In this document: positions 16,300 through 24,719 of the stretch, piece after piece
Layout: each line of letters opens with the position of its first letter
How positions within the stretch are numbered: position 1 is the first letter of the stretch
Source of the DNA: Granulicella sp. L46
Lineage (GTDB): Bacteria > Acidobacteriota > Terriglobia > Terriglobales > Acidobacteriaceae
Assembly (NCBI RefSeq): GCF_009765785.1
Contig: NZ_LMUT01000016.1
Location: 132,212 to 196,211, forward strand
DNA length: 64,000 nucleotides
Direction of reading: 5' to 3'
Made by a program: the position numbers and the translations under genes
Notes under the pieces: generated by a model
Seen by the model: only the letters and a program-made list of their open reading frames with translations
What the model was told of the DNA's origin: nothing
The model's database searches: none

Positions 16300-19200
16300 T
16301 TAGAAGCTGAGTCTGAGTGCGAACTCAACTTGACGCCCAGGGTTCGATCCATCGACGAGGCCGAAGGTGCCAACCGTGCCCGCACCGCCGCCGAGTGGAC
16401 CGGTTGTGCGAACAGCATTGCAAGCTCCGCAGGAGCTGTATGCTCCGCCGTAGGCTGCCGGTACGCTGAAGATCGGCGTGTTGGTCAGGTTGATGAACTG
16501 TGCAGAGAAGGCGAGGTTGAACGTATCGGTAAAGTACACCATCTTGGTGATATTCAGGTCTGCCGTCTTAAGGCCCGGTCCACGAAGGGCGCCATTCTGA
16601 CAGTTTCCGAACGTTCCACCATCGGCTACATCAGCGACTTCAGTTACCGACTTAGGATTGAGATTGGTTCTGCCAATGCTTCCGCCGATCTGCACGGTCT
16701 GCATGGGTTGATTGTTTAACATGCCTTGCACGCAATCAGGACGTGCCATGTAAGAGCCGGTGAGTGTCGATGCAGAGTTGGGATTTTGGTCTGCGAAGTA
16801 GGCGCCGGCAAAAGGAGTGATACCGAAGCCGGAATGCATCTGGGTGTCGGCAGCAATCTTCCAGCCACCGATCACGGCATTGACGGGCCTGCTGACGTTG
16901 GTGCCAATCAGCTTTCCGCGACCGAAGGGCAAGTCATACACGCCGTAGGCTACGAAATACTGGGCGACGTCTATAGTGCAGCGGCCGTAGTCGGCCTTTG
17001 GGTCGTACTCGTTCTGGAAGAAGTTCTGCCCGGCCTCCGTCTGCGATTCGCCGGCACCTTCTTCATCACCATACGATCCGAAGTAACCGAGGGAGTTGGC
17101 CTGGCACTTCGACCAGGTATAGCTTACCGTGAGATCCAGGCCGTGGTAATTCTTCTGAGCAAACATGAGTTCCAATGCGTTATAGCGGGAGATGCCGTCG
17201 GACGCGTTGTAACGCGCCTGAGCTCCAGCGTTCACGATCGGCTGCATGTAAGGACCGGGAACGACCTCGCCCGCGGAGTTGATCTGCTTCTGGTTGTAGA
17301 GGTAGATGTCGGACATGTGGTCGTCTTTGTTACCGACCCAGCCGATGGTGATGGACGAATTCGCGGCGAACTGCTGCTGAACAGCGAGGCTGAACTGCTG
17401 ATCGACAGCGGGTCGCAGATTCGGATTGGTAGCGTGCACCTGTCCACTGGCAAAGCACTCGGATGCAAACTCCTGCAAGAGTGCCGGAGTGCAGGCAGCC
17501 GATTCGAAGGGCAGGTAGCCTTCATCCAGTGTGGTGGTTGGATACAAGAGCGACGCGCCTGAAATGTTTTGCTCATTATGCAGTTCGACGTTGGGAGGAT
17601 TGACGACCGCCATATTGTTGACGCCGTTGCCTTCCATGTAGGTGGAGATATCGTACGCGCCACGAACGACCATCTTCGGAATCCAGCTCGGCTGCCATGC
17701 AAAGCCGACGCGCGGCTGCCAGTTACCGATACCGGTATAGGTGTTGTAGTTGGTTCCGATCTGTGGAGTTCCGGTGAGGAGATCGAAGTTGACGTTGTTG
17801 TTGTGGTCCTTGTCGCCCCGGTCGGTGGTGAGCTCGTAGCGAAGACCGAGGTTGAGGGTCAGGTTGGGAGAAACCGTCCAATTGTCCTGCACGAAGCCTG
17901 CGAACAGACTGTTGCGAAGGTGGAAGTTGAAGGGTTCGCCCTGTTGAACGCCCTGGGGCAAGCCGAGCAGGAAGTCGGCGAACGCGCTACCGGAGATGGC
18001 CGTCTGGGTGCCCGGGACGAGCCCGTTGGCAGTGTATTGACCGTTGAAGCTGAACGCACCCGAAGCGCCCTGGTTGCCGGCGTAGACGTCGTTCATGATG
18101 TAGTGATAGTACTCAAACCCGCCGTGAATGGAATGCTTGCCATGTACCCAGGTAAGCGAATCCTCCGCTTCGATGGTGGTGTCGTGGAAGATCTCGACTC
18201 CGTTTTGGCTGCCCACGTTGCCGTAACCGAAACTCATCAAAGGCAAGATCGTTCCCTGAACGCCGGGGAGTCCAAACACCTCAGGTAAATTCTGGTCGGT
18301 TGCGTTGGTGTAGATCTGATCGTTGGCCGGGAAGATCTGCATACCTGCACGAACTTCGTTTACCAGCGATGGGGTGATCTGGCGATCCCAGTTGGCGACG
18401 AAGTTCTTGAGCGGATATTCGCGCGTAAGATTCGGCGTCAGGACGTTGGTTCCATTGCTGCTGGTGTTGATCGTGTACGCCTGGGTGTAACGGCCGTTGA
18501 TGTGATCCTTCGGGCTGGCTTGCCAGTCGATCTTGAGATCACCCTGGTAGCTGTGCACGTAGCCGTTGGTGTAGTAGGTCGGCTGCTCGAATTGCTCCTT
18601 GAAGAGCGAGGACGAGACCATGTTTTGCGCTACGGTGCTGTTGATCGGCACCAGGTTGTTGAGGAAGGGCTGACGTCCACCGATAGGGGCGATCTGGCCG
18701 GCGTTGGGACCAGTGAGATAGACCGGGCTGTAGAGTTGCAGGGCCTGGTTGGAGCAGACGCCGTCGACAAAGGAAGCGCCCTGGCTAGTACAAAGGGTGC
18801 TCATATCGCCGGTAAGAAAGGCTGACGGAATGACCTGGTTATTTTGCGCTGTTTTGGGAGTGTTGTTAATCGCAGAGTTGAAGTCAGCGAAGAAGAACAA
18901 TTTGTCCTTGACGATCGGTCCACCTACAGCGGCGCCAAAGTTGTTCCACTGCAGAACCGGGCGAGGATTTCCTGGTCCGGTAAAGTAGCCACCGTCACCG
19001 TTGGTGTCAGGGATGAGGAGGAAGGCCTGGGCCTTGTCCTGCCAGCTATTGGCATTGAGAACGGTGTTGCGGAAATACTCGTAGACGGTTCCATGAAAGT
19101 GGTTGGTGCCGGACTTTGTGGTCTCGACGAGTACACCGCCGATGTAGTTGCCGTAATCGGCCGGCGCATTGCTTGTGATGAGTTGGAAGTTTCCGATGGC

Positions 19201-19872
19201 ATCCGGTGCGGCCACATAGGCTGCGTCGTTGTTGTCGGGCTGGTTGATGTCCATGCCGTCGAGGCTGGCGTTGTTGTCCTGCTCACGCGCGCCGTTCACA
19301 TAGGGACGACCGGTACCAAAGGTGTTCTGCGAGGATGCGAAGGCGAAGATGTTGGGGCTGATCGCGCCCGGAACAAGGAGGGTCAGTTGGTTGATGTTAC
19401 GCGAGGCCATCGGGAGATTTCCGACGGTGTTGGCGTCAAGGACGGTGCTCACTTCCGTTGAAACGGTCTGGAGGAGGGGAGGAGCTGCAGTCACATCAAC
19501 CACTGCATTGACTCCGCCGACCTGCAACTTGAAGTTGATTTCAGCGACCTGATTGACGGACAGCGAGAAGGAGTTGCGAACCTCTTTGCTGAAGCCGGAA
19601 GCCTCGACGGTGATAACAACGTTTCCCTCGGGGATTTGGGGGAAGTTGTACAGACCCGCGCCGCTGGTCTTGGTGGTCCATACAGTGCCACGATCGGTAT
19701 CGCGGACGGTGACGAGTGCATTCGGAATGGCGCCGCCGCTGGGGTCAGTTACGGTTCCAGTAATAGAGCCAGCGGCTTGCTGGGCCCACGCAGGCGTTGA
19801 CGCTCCAAATACGAGCGTGCCCAAACAGATGGCTATCACCATCATTAACGTTGAGTAACATTTCAGCTTCAC
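16300..19872 (-). CDS. TonB-dependent receptor with carboxypeptidase-regulatory-like domain
   Basis: 1190 residues from a GTG at 19872 with AAGGAG six to seven bases upstream; the frame extends 12 codons further, but without such a site. The signal peptide ends at AWAQQ. The N-terminal CarboxypepD_reg-like domain (about 30-115: AGSITGTVTDPSGGAIPNAL) is followed by a plug (VVDVTAAPPLLQT, then NFVANWDRQ-type barrel repeats) and a long barrel ending with the outer-membrane Phe signature EFALRLSF. This is the typical acidobacterial family of long TonB-dependent transporters. Placement between GH18 and the NagP-type permease suggests uptake of chito-oligosaccharides across the outer membrane; that substrate is inferred. 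Confidence 0.88.
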   Translation of the reverse strand: MKLKCYSTLMMVIAICLGTLVFGASTPAWAQQAAGSITGTVTDPSGGAIPNALVTVRDTDRGTVWTTKTSGAGLYNFPQIPEGNVVITVEASGFSKEVRNSFSLSVNQVAEINFKLQVGGVNAVVDVTAAPPLLQTVSTEVSTVLDANTVGNLPMASRNINQLTLLVPGAISPNIFAFASSQNTFGTGRPYVNGAREQDNNASLDGMDINQPDNNDAAYVAAPDAIGNFQLITSNAPADYGNYIGGVLVETTKSGTNHFHGTVYEYFRNTVLNANSWQDKAQAFLLIPDTNGDGGYFTGPGNPRPVLQWNNFGAAVGGPIVKDKLFFFADFNSAINNTPKTAQNNQVIPSAFLTGDMSTLCTSQGASFVDGVCSNQALQLYSPVYLTGPNAGQIAPIGGRQPFLNNLVPINSTVAQNMVSSSLFKEQFEQPTYYTNGYVHSYQGDLKIDWQASPKDHINGRYTQAYTINTSSNGTNVLTPNLTREYPLKNFVANWDRQITPSLVNEVRAGMQIFPANDQIYTNATDQNLPEVFGLPGVQGTILPLMSFGYGNVGSQNGVEIFHDTTIEAEDSLTWVHGKHSIHGGFEYYHYIMNDVYAGNQGASGAFSFNGQYTANGLVPGTQTAISGSAFADFLLGLPQGVQQGEPFNFHLRNSLFAGFVQDNWTVSPNLTLNLGLRYELTTDRGDKDHNNNVNFDLLTGTPQIGTNYNTYTGIGNWQPRVGFAWQPSWIPKMVVRGAYDISTYMEGNGVNNMAVVNPPNVELHNEQNISGASLLYPTTTLDEGYLPFESAACTPALLQEFASECFASGQVHATNPNLRPAVDQQFSLAVQQQFAANSSITIGWVGNKDDHMSDIYLYNQKQINSAGEVVPGPYMQPIVNAGAQARYNASDGISRYNALELMFAQKNYHGLDLTVSYTWSKCQANSLGYFGSYGDEEGAGESQTEAGQNFFQNEYDPKADYGRCTIDVAQYFVAYGVYDLPFGRGKLIGTNVSRPVNAVIGGWKIAADTQMHSGFGITPFAGAYFADQNPNSASTLTGSYMARPDCVQGMLNNQPMQTVQIGGSIGRTNLNPKSVTEVADVADGGTFGNCQNGALRGPGLKTADLNITKMVYFTDTFNLAFSAQFINLTNTPIFSVPAAYGGAYSSCGACNAVRTTGPLGGGAGTVGTFGLVDGSNPGRQVEFALRLSF

Positions 19873-19908
19873 TGGGATCTCCTTATGCAATACAAATTCG
19901 CGTGTCAT

Positions 19909-20419
19909 GTCTGCTCTCTCTTGAAGCCTTGTTTGCGAACCTTGTGCGATACGTCACACATGAGTTAATGGCCCGTGACTCAAACTGCTGCTCTAGGGTT
20001 CTTCGAACACTATTTTGTTCAAATGGGGCCGAGTTGCTCAAAAGTGTGACGATTTAGTGAAATCTACCTTGTCTCGATGTGGTTTGCAACAACGAAATTG
20101 CGGATAGGGCAAAAAAACTGCTAGTCAAGGGCGGAATAGCGATTTTTGGGCACAATTCGAGCAGATTTCTAGCCGGATCAGGGGGAAGCGACCGGCGAAA
20201 TCGGCGTTTGGTGCCCAAGTGATCGCGGGGTCTCGGGCCTTTGGATCAGAACTGAGCAGCCGGATGTCAGGTATGATTGGCCGCGCACGCCTTCCGGTTC
20301 GCTTGGGCGAACTCATTGTCTTCTCGTCCAAGGGCGGAAACCAGGCCGAATTGCCCCCCAACAGAATCGCGGAGCAAACCACTCAATTGCAGAGGGCACA
20401 ATTTCACTAGCATGGTTGA
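19909..20419. other. Upstream region of the TonB-dependent receptor gene
   Basis: No credible gene in this stretch. The leader nearest the receptor gene is AT-rich, and one tentative minus-strand promoter lies at 20101-20128. No copy of the nag operator was found here. Nothing else recognised. Confidence 0.5.
20101..20128 (-). promoter_or_regulatory. Tentative promoter for the TonB-dependent receptor
   Basis: On the minus strand, TTGACT (20128-20123), 16 bases, then TATCCG (20106-20101). The -35 is good and the -10 weak. It would give a leader of about 220 bases. The flanking TTGACTAGCA also occurs at the araB promoter, perhaps by chance. Confidence 0.3.
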
Positions 20420-20695
20420 ACGAAGCGATGGGCATCGCGGTCGGAGTATGCTTCGCGTTCGCCGGATGAATGGTGCGAACTCGGATGGGCGCAGCTATCA
20501 GCCAAACGTTTTGAGCTGCGACTACGATGCATCGATCGGGTCGATGGGCAGCCTGTTTCTGCCGGGCGCATGGTGTACTCCGGCAATAACGACGTTACGG
20601 TGATGGGTCTCGATGGTGGTCCGACTGCTTCGCTCGGAGCGGACGATCGCCCAACGCATCTCGATCCCAAGCGGAAGCCGGGACCGACGTCATAA
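20420..20695 (+). pseudogene. Start-less open frame, possible gene remnant
   Basis: A 91-codon frame opens after a TGA at 20417 and ends at TAA 20693-20695, six bases from the convergent permease stop. It has no ATG/GTG near its 5' end and no upstream ribosome site. The translation is protein-like in its second half (RFELRLRCIDRVDGQPVSA, then GRMVYSGNNDVTVMGLDGG), but I do not recognise it. It may be the 3' remnant of a lost gene or merely non-coding sequence. Confidence 0.25.
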
Positions 20696-20700
20696 GTTAA

Positions 20701-21990
20701 CTAGATCTCAACCGGCGGCATGTAGTTGGGTAGGGAATCGAAGCGGGGCTGGCGAATCTTGTAACCGCTGGTGGCGAAGAAGACTAGGTAGGCGTAGCAG
20801 AGCAGCACCATCACGAAGCTGTGCTGGTAACCGAGCTTGTCGGCGAGGAAGCCTTGAAGGACAGGCACGATGGCGCCTCCGACCACCATGGTGATCAGGA
20901 TGCCAGAACCCTGGCTTGTGAATTTGCCGAGGCCCTTGACCGCGAGCGGAAAGATGCAGGGCCACATGACAGAGTTGAAAAGGCCGCAGCTGACAATAGC
21001 CCACTTGGCGACAGAGCCATGGCCGAAGATGGTGATGACAACCATGAGGGCGGCTACGCTGGCTACGGCGAAGAGCGCGTGCTGGGCTTTGACCTTGAGC
21101 AGGGCTACGGAGCCGATGATTCGGCCGGCCATGGCACCTCCCCAATAGAAAGAGACGAAGGTGGCGGCCGCGGCGTGGGTGTAACCGCCCATGGAGGGTT
21201 GGCCGAGAAAGTTGATGAGGATGCTGCCGATGGCGACTTCGGAACCGACTGAGGAGAAGATGGCGAGTGCGCCGAAGCGCAAGTGTGTGAAGCTCCAGGC
21301 TCCGCCATCGGCTTTAGTGGTGACGGCTTTGGAGTTGGTTTCGATCAGCGAGGGTAGGGGAACAGCGGCGGTGATGAGGGCGACCAGCAGGGCGAAGCTT
21401 CCGAGGATGACATAGGGCATGCGCACGGAGTGGGCGAGCTGCGCGGTGGTGGCTCCGGCTGCGATGAAAATAAAGATGGCGCCGACGCGCGGAGCGATGG
21501 TCGTTGCGGAGGAGTTGAAGATGCCGCAGAGATTGATGCGCCAGGCGCCCTTATCGGGTGGACCGAGGACACTGACATAAGGATTGACCGCAACTTGCAG
21601 GAGAGCGAGTCCGCTGCCGACGACGAAGAGCGCGAAGAGGAATATAGGATAGGAGATCGCGATGGAGGCTGGAACGAACAGGAAGAGGCCCGCCGACATG
21701 ACACAAAGGGCGGTGATGATGCTGGGCTTGTACCCGATGCGGCCGACGATCCAGCCGCAGGGCACCGACATGACGAAGTAGGCGCCGAAAAAGCAAAGGT
21801 CGACCAGCAGGGCGAGCACGTTCGTGAGGTGGAAGAGTTCTTTGAAGTGCGGGATGAGGATGTCGTTGAGCGCGGTGATGAAGCCGATGCTGAAGTAGAG
21901 AGCGAGCATGAGGACCATCGGCAGGATGTAACTTCCCGACGCTTCGTTGCGGATGGTTGTGCCTGCATCTCCGGTGGTTCCAACAGCCAT
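20701..21990 (-). CDS. nagP: NagP-type sugar MFS transporter (FHS family)
   Basis: 429 residues with about 12 hydrophobic segments; ATG preceded by GGGAG at 6-7 bases. It resembles the fucose/glucose-galactose/GlcNAc proton symporter family: the first helix pair carries ALYFSIGFITALNDILIPHF, and the loop after helices 2-3 reads FFGAYFVMSVPCGWIVGRIGYKP. Helix 4-5 has LALLQVAVNPYVSVLGP, a family signature. It probably imports GlcNAc across the inner membrane without phosphorylation, so the cytoplasmic kinase at 8481 is needed. An operator-like site matching that of the deaminase operon lies 115 bases upstream (22105-22131). The GlcNAc substrate is inferred from context. Confidence 0.8.
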   Translation of the reverse strand: MAVGTTGDAGTTIRNEASGSYILPMVLMLALYFSIGFITALNDILIPHFKELFHLTNVLALLVDLCFFGAYFVMSVPCGWIVGRIGYKPSIITALCVMSAGLFLFVPASIAISYPIFLFALFVVGSGLALLQVAVNPYVSVLGPPDKGAWRINLCGIFNSSATTIAPRVGAIFIFIAAGATTAQLAHSVRMPYVILGSFALLVALITAAVPLPSLIETNSKAVTTKADGGAWSFTHLRFGALAIFSSVGSEVAIGSILINFLGQPSMGGYTHAAAATFVSFYWGGAMAGRIIGSVALLKVKAQHALFAVASVAALMVVITIFGHGSVAKWAIVSCGLFNSVMWPCIFPLAVKGLGKFTSQGSGILITMVVGGAIVPVLQGFLADKLGYQHSFVMVLLCYAYLVFFATSGYKIRQPRFDSLPNYMPPVEI

Positions 21991-22104
21991 GCGTGTCTCC
22001 CGTGTATCGTGCTTGAAGAGTTTAATGCTCTAAATCCTGATACATATTCGTCATTCGGTTATCTCTTGGTAATCATTCTCAAAGAGGTAACGCCATGACC
22101 CAAT

Positions 22105-22131
22105 TTGATTGTTTGGCGCCTATACGCTCAG
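22105..22131. promoter_or_regulatory. Putative nag operator, copy 2
   Basis: Ungapped 27-bp match (20 identical positions) to the site at 10570-10596; both share TTGAT, GTTT, CTATACG and TCAG at the same spacing. The palindrome is imperfect here (TGATTGT versus ACGCTCA around GGCGCC). It lies in the nagP/cutC divergent region, 115 bases from nagP and 279 from cutC. Confidence 0.55.
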
Positions 22132-22409
22132 TTAGAGTGACGATATCACACAGAATATAGGTCAGGGGGATCTCTCCAATCCGGTTCGCCGAGCAGGTCT
22201 GCGGTCCCATGGGCTGATCGAAGAGTGCAATGCTCCCGTGCCTGGACCTCGTTATCACGACGTCGATCGTACGGCTTCCTCATTGGAGGCGCGGTGAGGT
22301 CGTGCGTCGTCAAACGACTTCCTATCGATGCTGACTAGGTACAATCGAGTCGTTGAAGTGACTCAACATGTAAGTTGTTTTCGTTGATGCCGGAAGCAGG
22401 TCAGGCCAA
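22132..22409. other. cutC upstream region
   Basis: No gene is supported. GAGTC-N8-GACTC (22347-22364) just before cutC is a short inverted repeat of uncertain meaning. No convincing promoter hexamers were identified. Confidence 0.3.
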
Positions 22410-23144
22410 ATGCAAGAGATGATCTTTGAACTCTGCGCCGAGACGATCGACGCGTGCCTCGCGGCAAGAGAGGGCGGAGCGCACCGAATCGAACTATGTT
22501 CTGGACTCAGCGAGGGTGGAATTACCCCGAGTCACGGACTGATTCTTGATGCGGTCGAGCGTAGCGGGCTTCCCGTGCATGTACTCGTGCGGCCGCGTGG
22601 TGGCAGCTTCGTGTACGCGGCGTCCGAAATCGATGTTATGCGGCGAGACATTCTGCACATCAAGGAACTTGGTGCCGCTGGTGCGGTCTTCGGAATTCTG
22701 TGGCCGGATGGGCGCGTCGACGTTGAGGCCACGCGTGCGCTGGTCCAGCTCGCACGACCGCTGAAGGTCACCTTTCATCGGGCCTTCGATGCGACGCCAT
22801 CGCTGCCCCAAGCTCTCGAAGACGTGATCACCACTGGAGCCGATCGACTTTTAACTTCAGGGGGGCAGCCGAACGTCGTTGCCGGATCCGCAGCGCTCGC
22901 AGAGTTGGTTCGGCTGGCAGGCGATCGGATTGAAATTGCAATTGGAGGCGGTTTGCGGTTAGAGAATGCTGCCTCGTTGGCGCGGGCCACCCACGCCAAA
23001 CACTTTCACGGATCGCTCCGTCGAAGGCTGAAGCAAACTGCTTCGCCAGCGGAAATGGCCGGCGAGTCGCTTTCGATGGGACCTCAATATGTCGTGGATG
23101 CGGATGACGTTCGAGCTCTTATCGAACGGCTCGCGAAGGATTGA
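22410..23144 (+). CDS. cutC: CutC-family TIM-barrel protein
   Basis: 244 residues. Family signatures run through the protein: ELCAETIDACLAAREGGAHR, IELCSGLSEGGITPS, VHVLVRPRGGSFVYA, FGILWPDGRVDVEATRALV, VTFHRAFDATP, DRLLTSGGQPNV and AIGGGLRLENA. CutC was named for copper homeostasis in E. coli, but its copper role has been questioned and the fold is that of an enzyme. Here it is divergent from the NagP-type permease, with a putative nag operator between them, which suggests a link to amino-sugar metabolism. It is convergent with nuoN, and a hairpin overlaps its stop codon. Confidence 0.88.
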   Translation: MQEMIFELCAETIDACLAAREGGAHRIELCSGLSEGGITPSHGLILDAVERSGLPVHVLVRPRGGSFVYAASEIDVMRRDILHIKELGAAGAVFGILWPDGRVDVEATRALVQLARPLKVTFHRAFDATPSLPQALEDVITTGADRLLTSGGQPNVVAGSAALAELVRLAGDRIEIAIGGGLRLENAASLARATHAKHFHGSLRRRLKQTASPAEMAGESLSMGPQYVVDADDVRALIERLAKD

Positions 23145-23156
23145 AAGCCTTCGCGA
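23131..23156. terminator. Hairpin between cutC and nuoN
   Basis: Perfect 9-bp stem TCGCGAAGG/CCTTCGCGA with an 8-base loop, overlapping the cutC stop and 67 bases beyond the nuoN stop. No U-tract follows on either strand, so it may be a processing or Rho-assisted end rather than a classic terminator. Confidence 0.45.
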
Positions 23157-23222
23157 TATGTGGGCACACCTATGACAAGATAACGATCGTCTGATCGAAA
23201 TCAGTTCGCAGCCGCTGGTAGA

Positions 23223-24719
23223 TCAGAGTCCCGAGGCGTGAATCACTTTCAGAATCTGGTTCAGGATCAGGTCTGGGGCGCAGCCCAGGGCGACTACGCC
23301 AGCTGCAAGCAATCCCACGACTAACTGCAGCAGCATGGGCGACTGAATTGGTGTGGCATCGGCCGGGGGATCAGCGACGAATGCGCTCTTGAGCACCCTG
23401 AGGTAGTAGTAGAGGGAGACCGCGCTCATGCCAATGGCGAAGATGATTAGGCCGATCAGGAGCTTCGAACCCGGGCTTACCGCGAGCACCGCGGTGAAGA
23501 GAAGGAACTTCGCGAAGAATCCCGACAGCGGAGGAATCCCAGCAAGGGAGAGCACGAAGATGAAGAGGCAAGCAGAGAGGAAGGGCGCCCGTCGGCTCAG
23601 GCCAGCAAGGTCGGAGATTTTGTCGTTGCCAAGCTGCTTTTCCGTGACTGTCAAAATGCCGAAGATACCGAGCGTGGCGAGCGCGTACGTCGCGACGTAA
23701 TATAAGAGCGCCGCCAGACTTTGCTCTGAATGGGCCACGTAGGCGAGCAGCATGTACCCAGCATGGGCAACAGCAGAATAAGCAAGCAACCGGCGGAGGC
23801 TGGTCTGCGTGATCGCGACTAGATTTCCCAGCAGCATCGAGGCGACTGCAACCGTGACAATCACCGGCACCCATCCGCTCTGGAAGTGATGCAACGTCGC
23901 GCTACCTTCCGCGCCGGCAAAGCCTATAACGAGAACCTGGAAGAAGATGAAGAAGCTCGCCACCTTTGAACCGGAAGCGATGAAGGCAGCACTCGGTGTG
24001 GGCGCGCCTTGATAGACGTCTGGTGCCCAGAAGTGGAACGGTGCGGCAGCGATCTTGAATCCGAAGCCGATCACCGTTGTGACGATCGCAAGGATCACGA
24101 GTGGATTGAGCGGCACCGCGTGAATGGCACTGGCGATCTGGACGAGGTTAGTCGAATTGGAGAACCCATACAGCAAGCTGAAGCCAAACAGCATGAAGGC
24201 CGCAGACATGCCACCGAAGAGGAAGTACTTCAAAGCAGCTTCAGCCGAACGAGAGCTCCGCTTGTCAAACCCTGCAAGAATGTAGACCGACAGGCTCAGC
24301 AACTCTAGCGAAATGAAGATAACGAGCAGATCCTGCGAGGCAACGAGAAACATCATTCCAGTTGTCGCGAGCAGAATTAGGAGAACGAACTCACCCACGT
24401 GATCAGTAAAGGTTGAGTCTACCGAGAGGAAGAGCGTCAGGATCGCGATCACCAGCAGCGCGATCTGAACCAGGTGCGTGGCCGGATTGGATAGAAAGAC
24501 GCCGCCGAGAAGCATGCCCTCGCTCGAGCCGGGCAACAGCTTGAAGATCGCGGCTATGCAGCCAATCGACGCTATGCTTGCGGCGACCAAAAATCGGGTA
24601 CGCAGTGCAGACTGTCGAAAGAATAGGAGGTCGGCAGCCAAAGCGATCAGCGCCGCTACGGTAAGGATGATCTCTGGCCAAGCGAGTTGCAGCAGTTGTC
24701 CGTAGTTGATGACGCTCAT
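23223..24719 (-). CDS. nuoN: NADH-quinone oxidoreductase-like subunit N
   Basis: 498 residues, about 14 membrane helices. Antiporter-like subunit of the complex I membrane arm. The TM5 Glu segment reads FISLELLSLSVYILAGF, the TM7 Lys segment GFGFKIAAAPFHFWAPDVYQ, and the TM8 Lys segment ASGSKVASF; all proton-channel residues are present. Last gene of the nuo operon; its start overlaps the preceding nuoM stop by one base, indicating translational coupling. It is convergent with cutC. Confidence 0.93.
   Translation of the reverse strand: MSVINYGQLLQLAWPEIILTVAALIALAADLLFFRQSALRTRFLVAASIASIGCIAAIFKLLPGSSEGMLLGGVFLSNPATHLVQIALLVIAILTLFLSVDSTFTDHVGEFVLLILLATTGMMFLVASQDLLVIFISLELLSLSVYILAGFDKRSSRSAEAALKYFLFGGMSAAFMLFGFSLLYGFSNSTNLVQIASAIHAVPLNPLVILAIVTTVIGFGFKIAAAPFHFWAPDVYQGAPTPSAAFIASGSKVASFFIFFQVLVIGFAGAEGSATLHHFQSGWVPVIVTVAVASMLLGNLVAITQTSLRRLLAYSAVAHAGYMLLAYVAHSEQSLAALLYYVATYALATLGIFGILTVTEKQLGNDKISDLAGLSRRAPFLSACLFIFVLSLAGIPPLSGFFAKFLLFTAVLAVSPGSKLLIGLIIFAIGMSAVSLYYYLRVLKSAFVADPPADATPIQSPMLLQLVVGLLAAGVVALGCAPDLILNQILKVIHASGL

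Noticed and set aside
22139-22155. GTGA-N5-TCAC near nagP as a third Crp-type site
   Set aside because: The half-sites have odd spacing and only four matching bases each, unlike the two N6 sites at the nuo locus.
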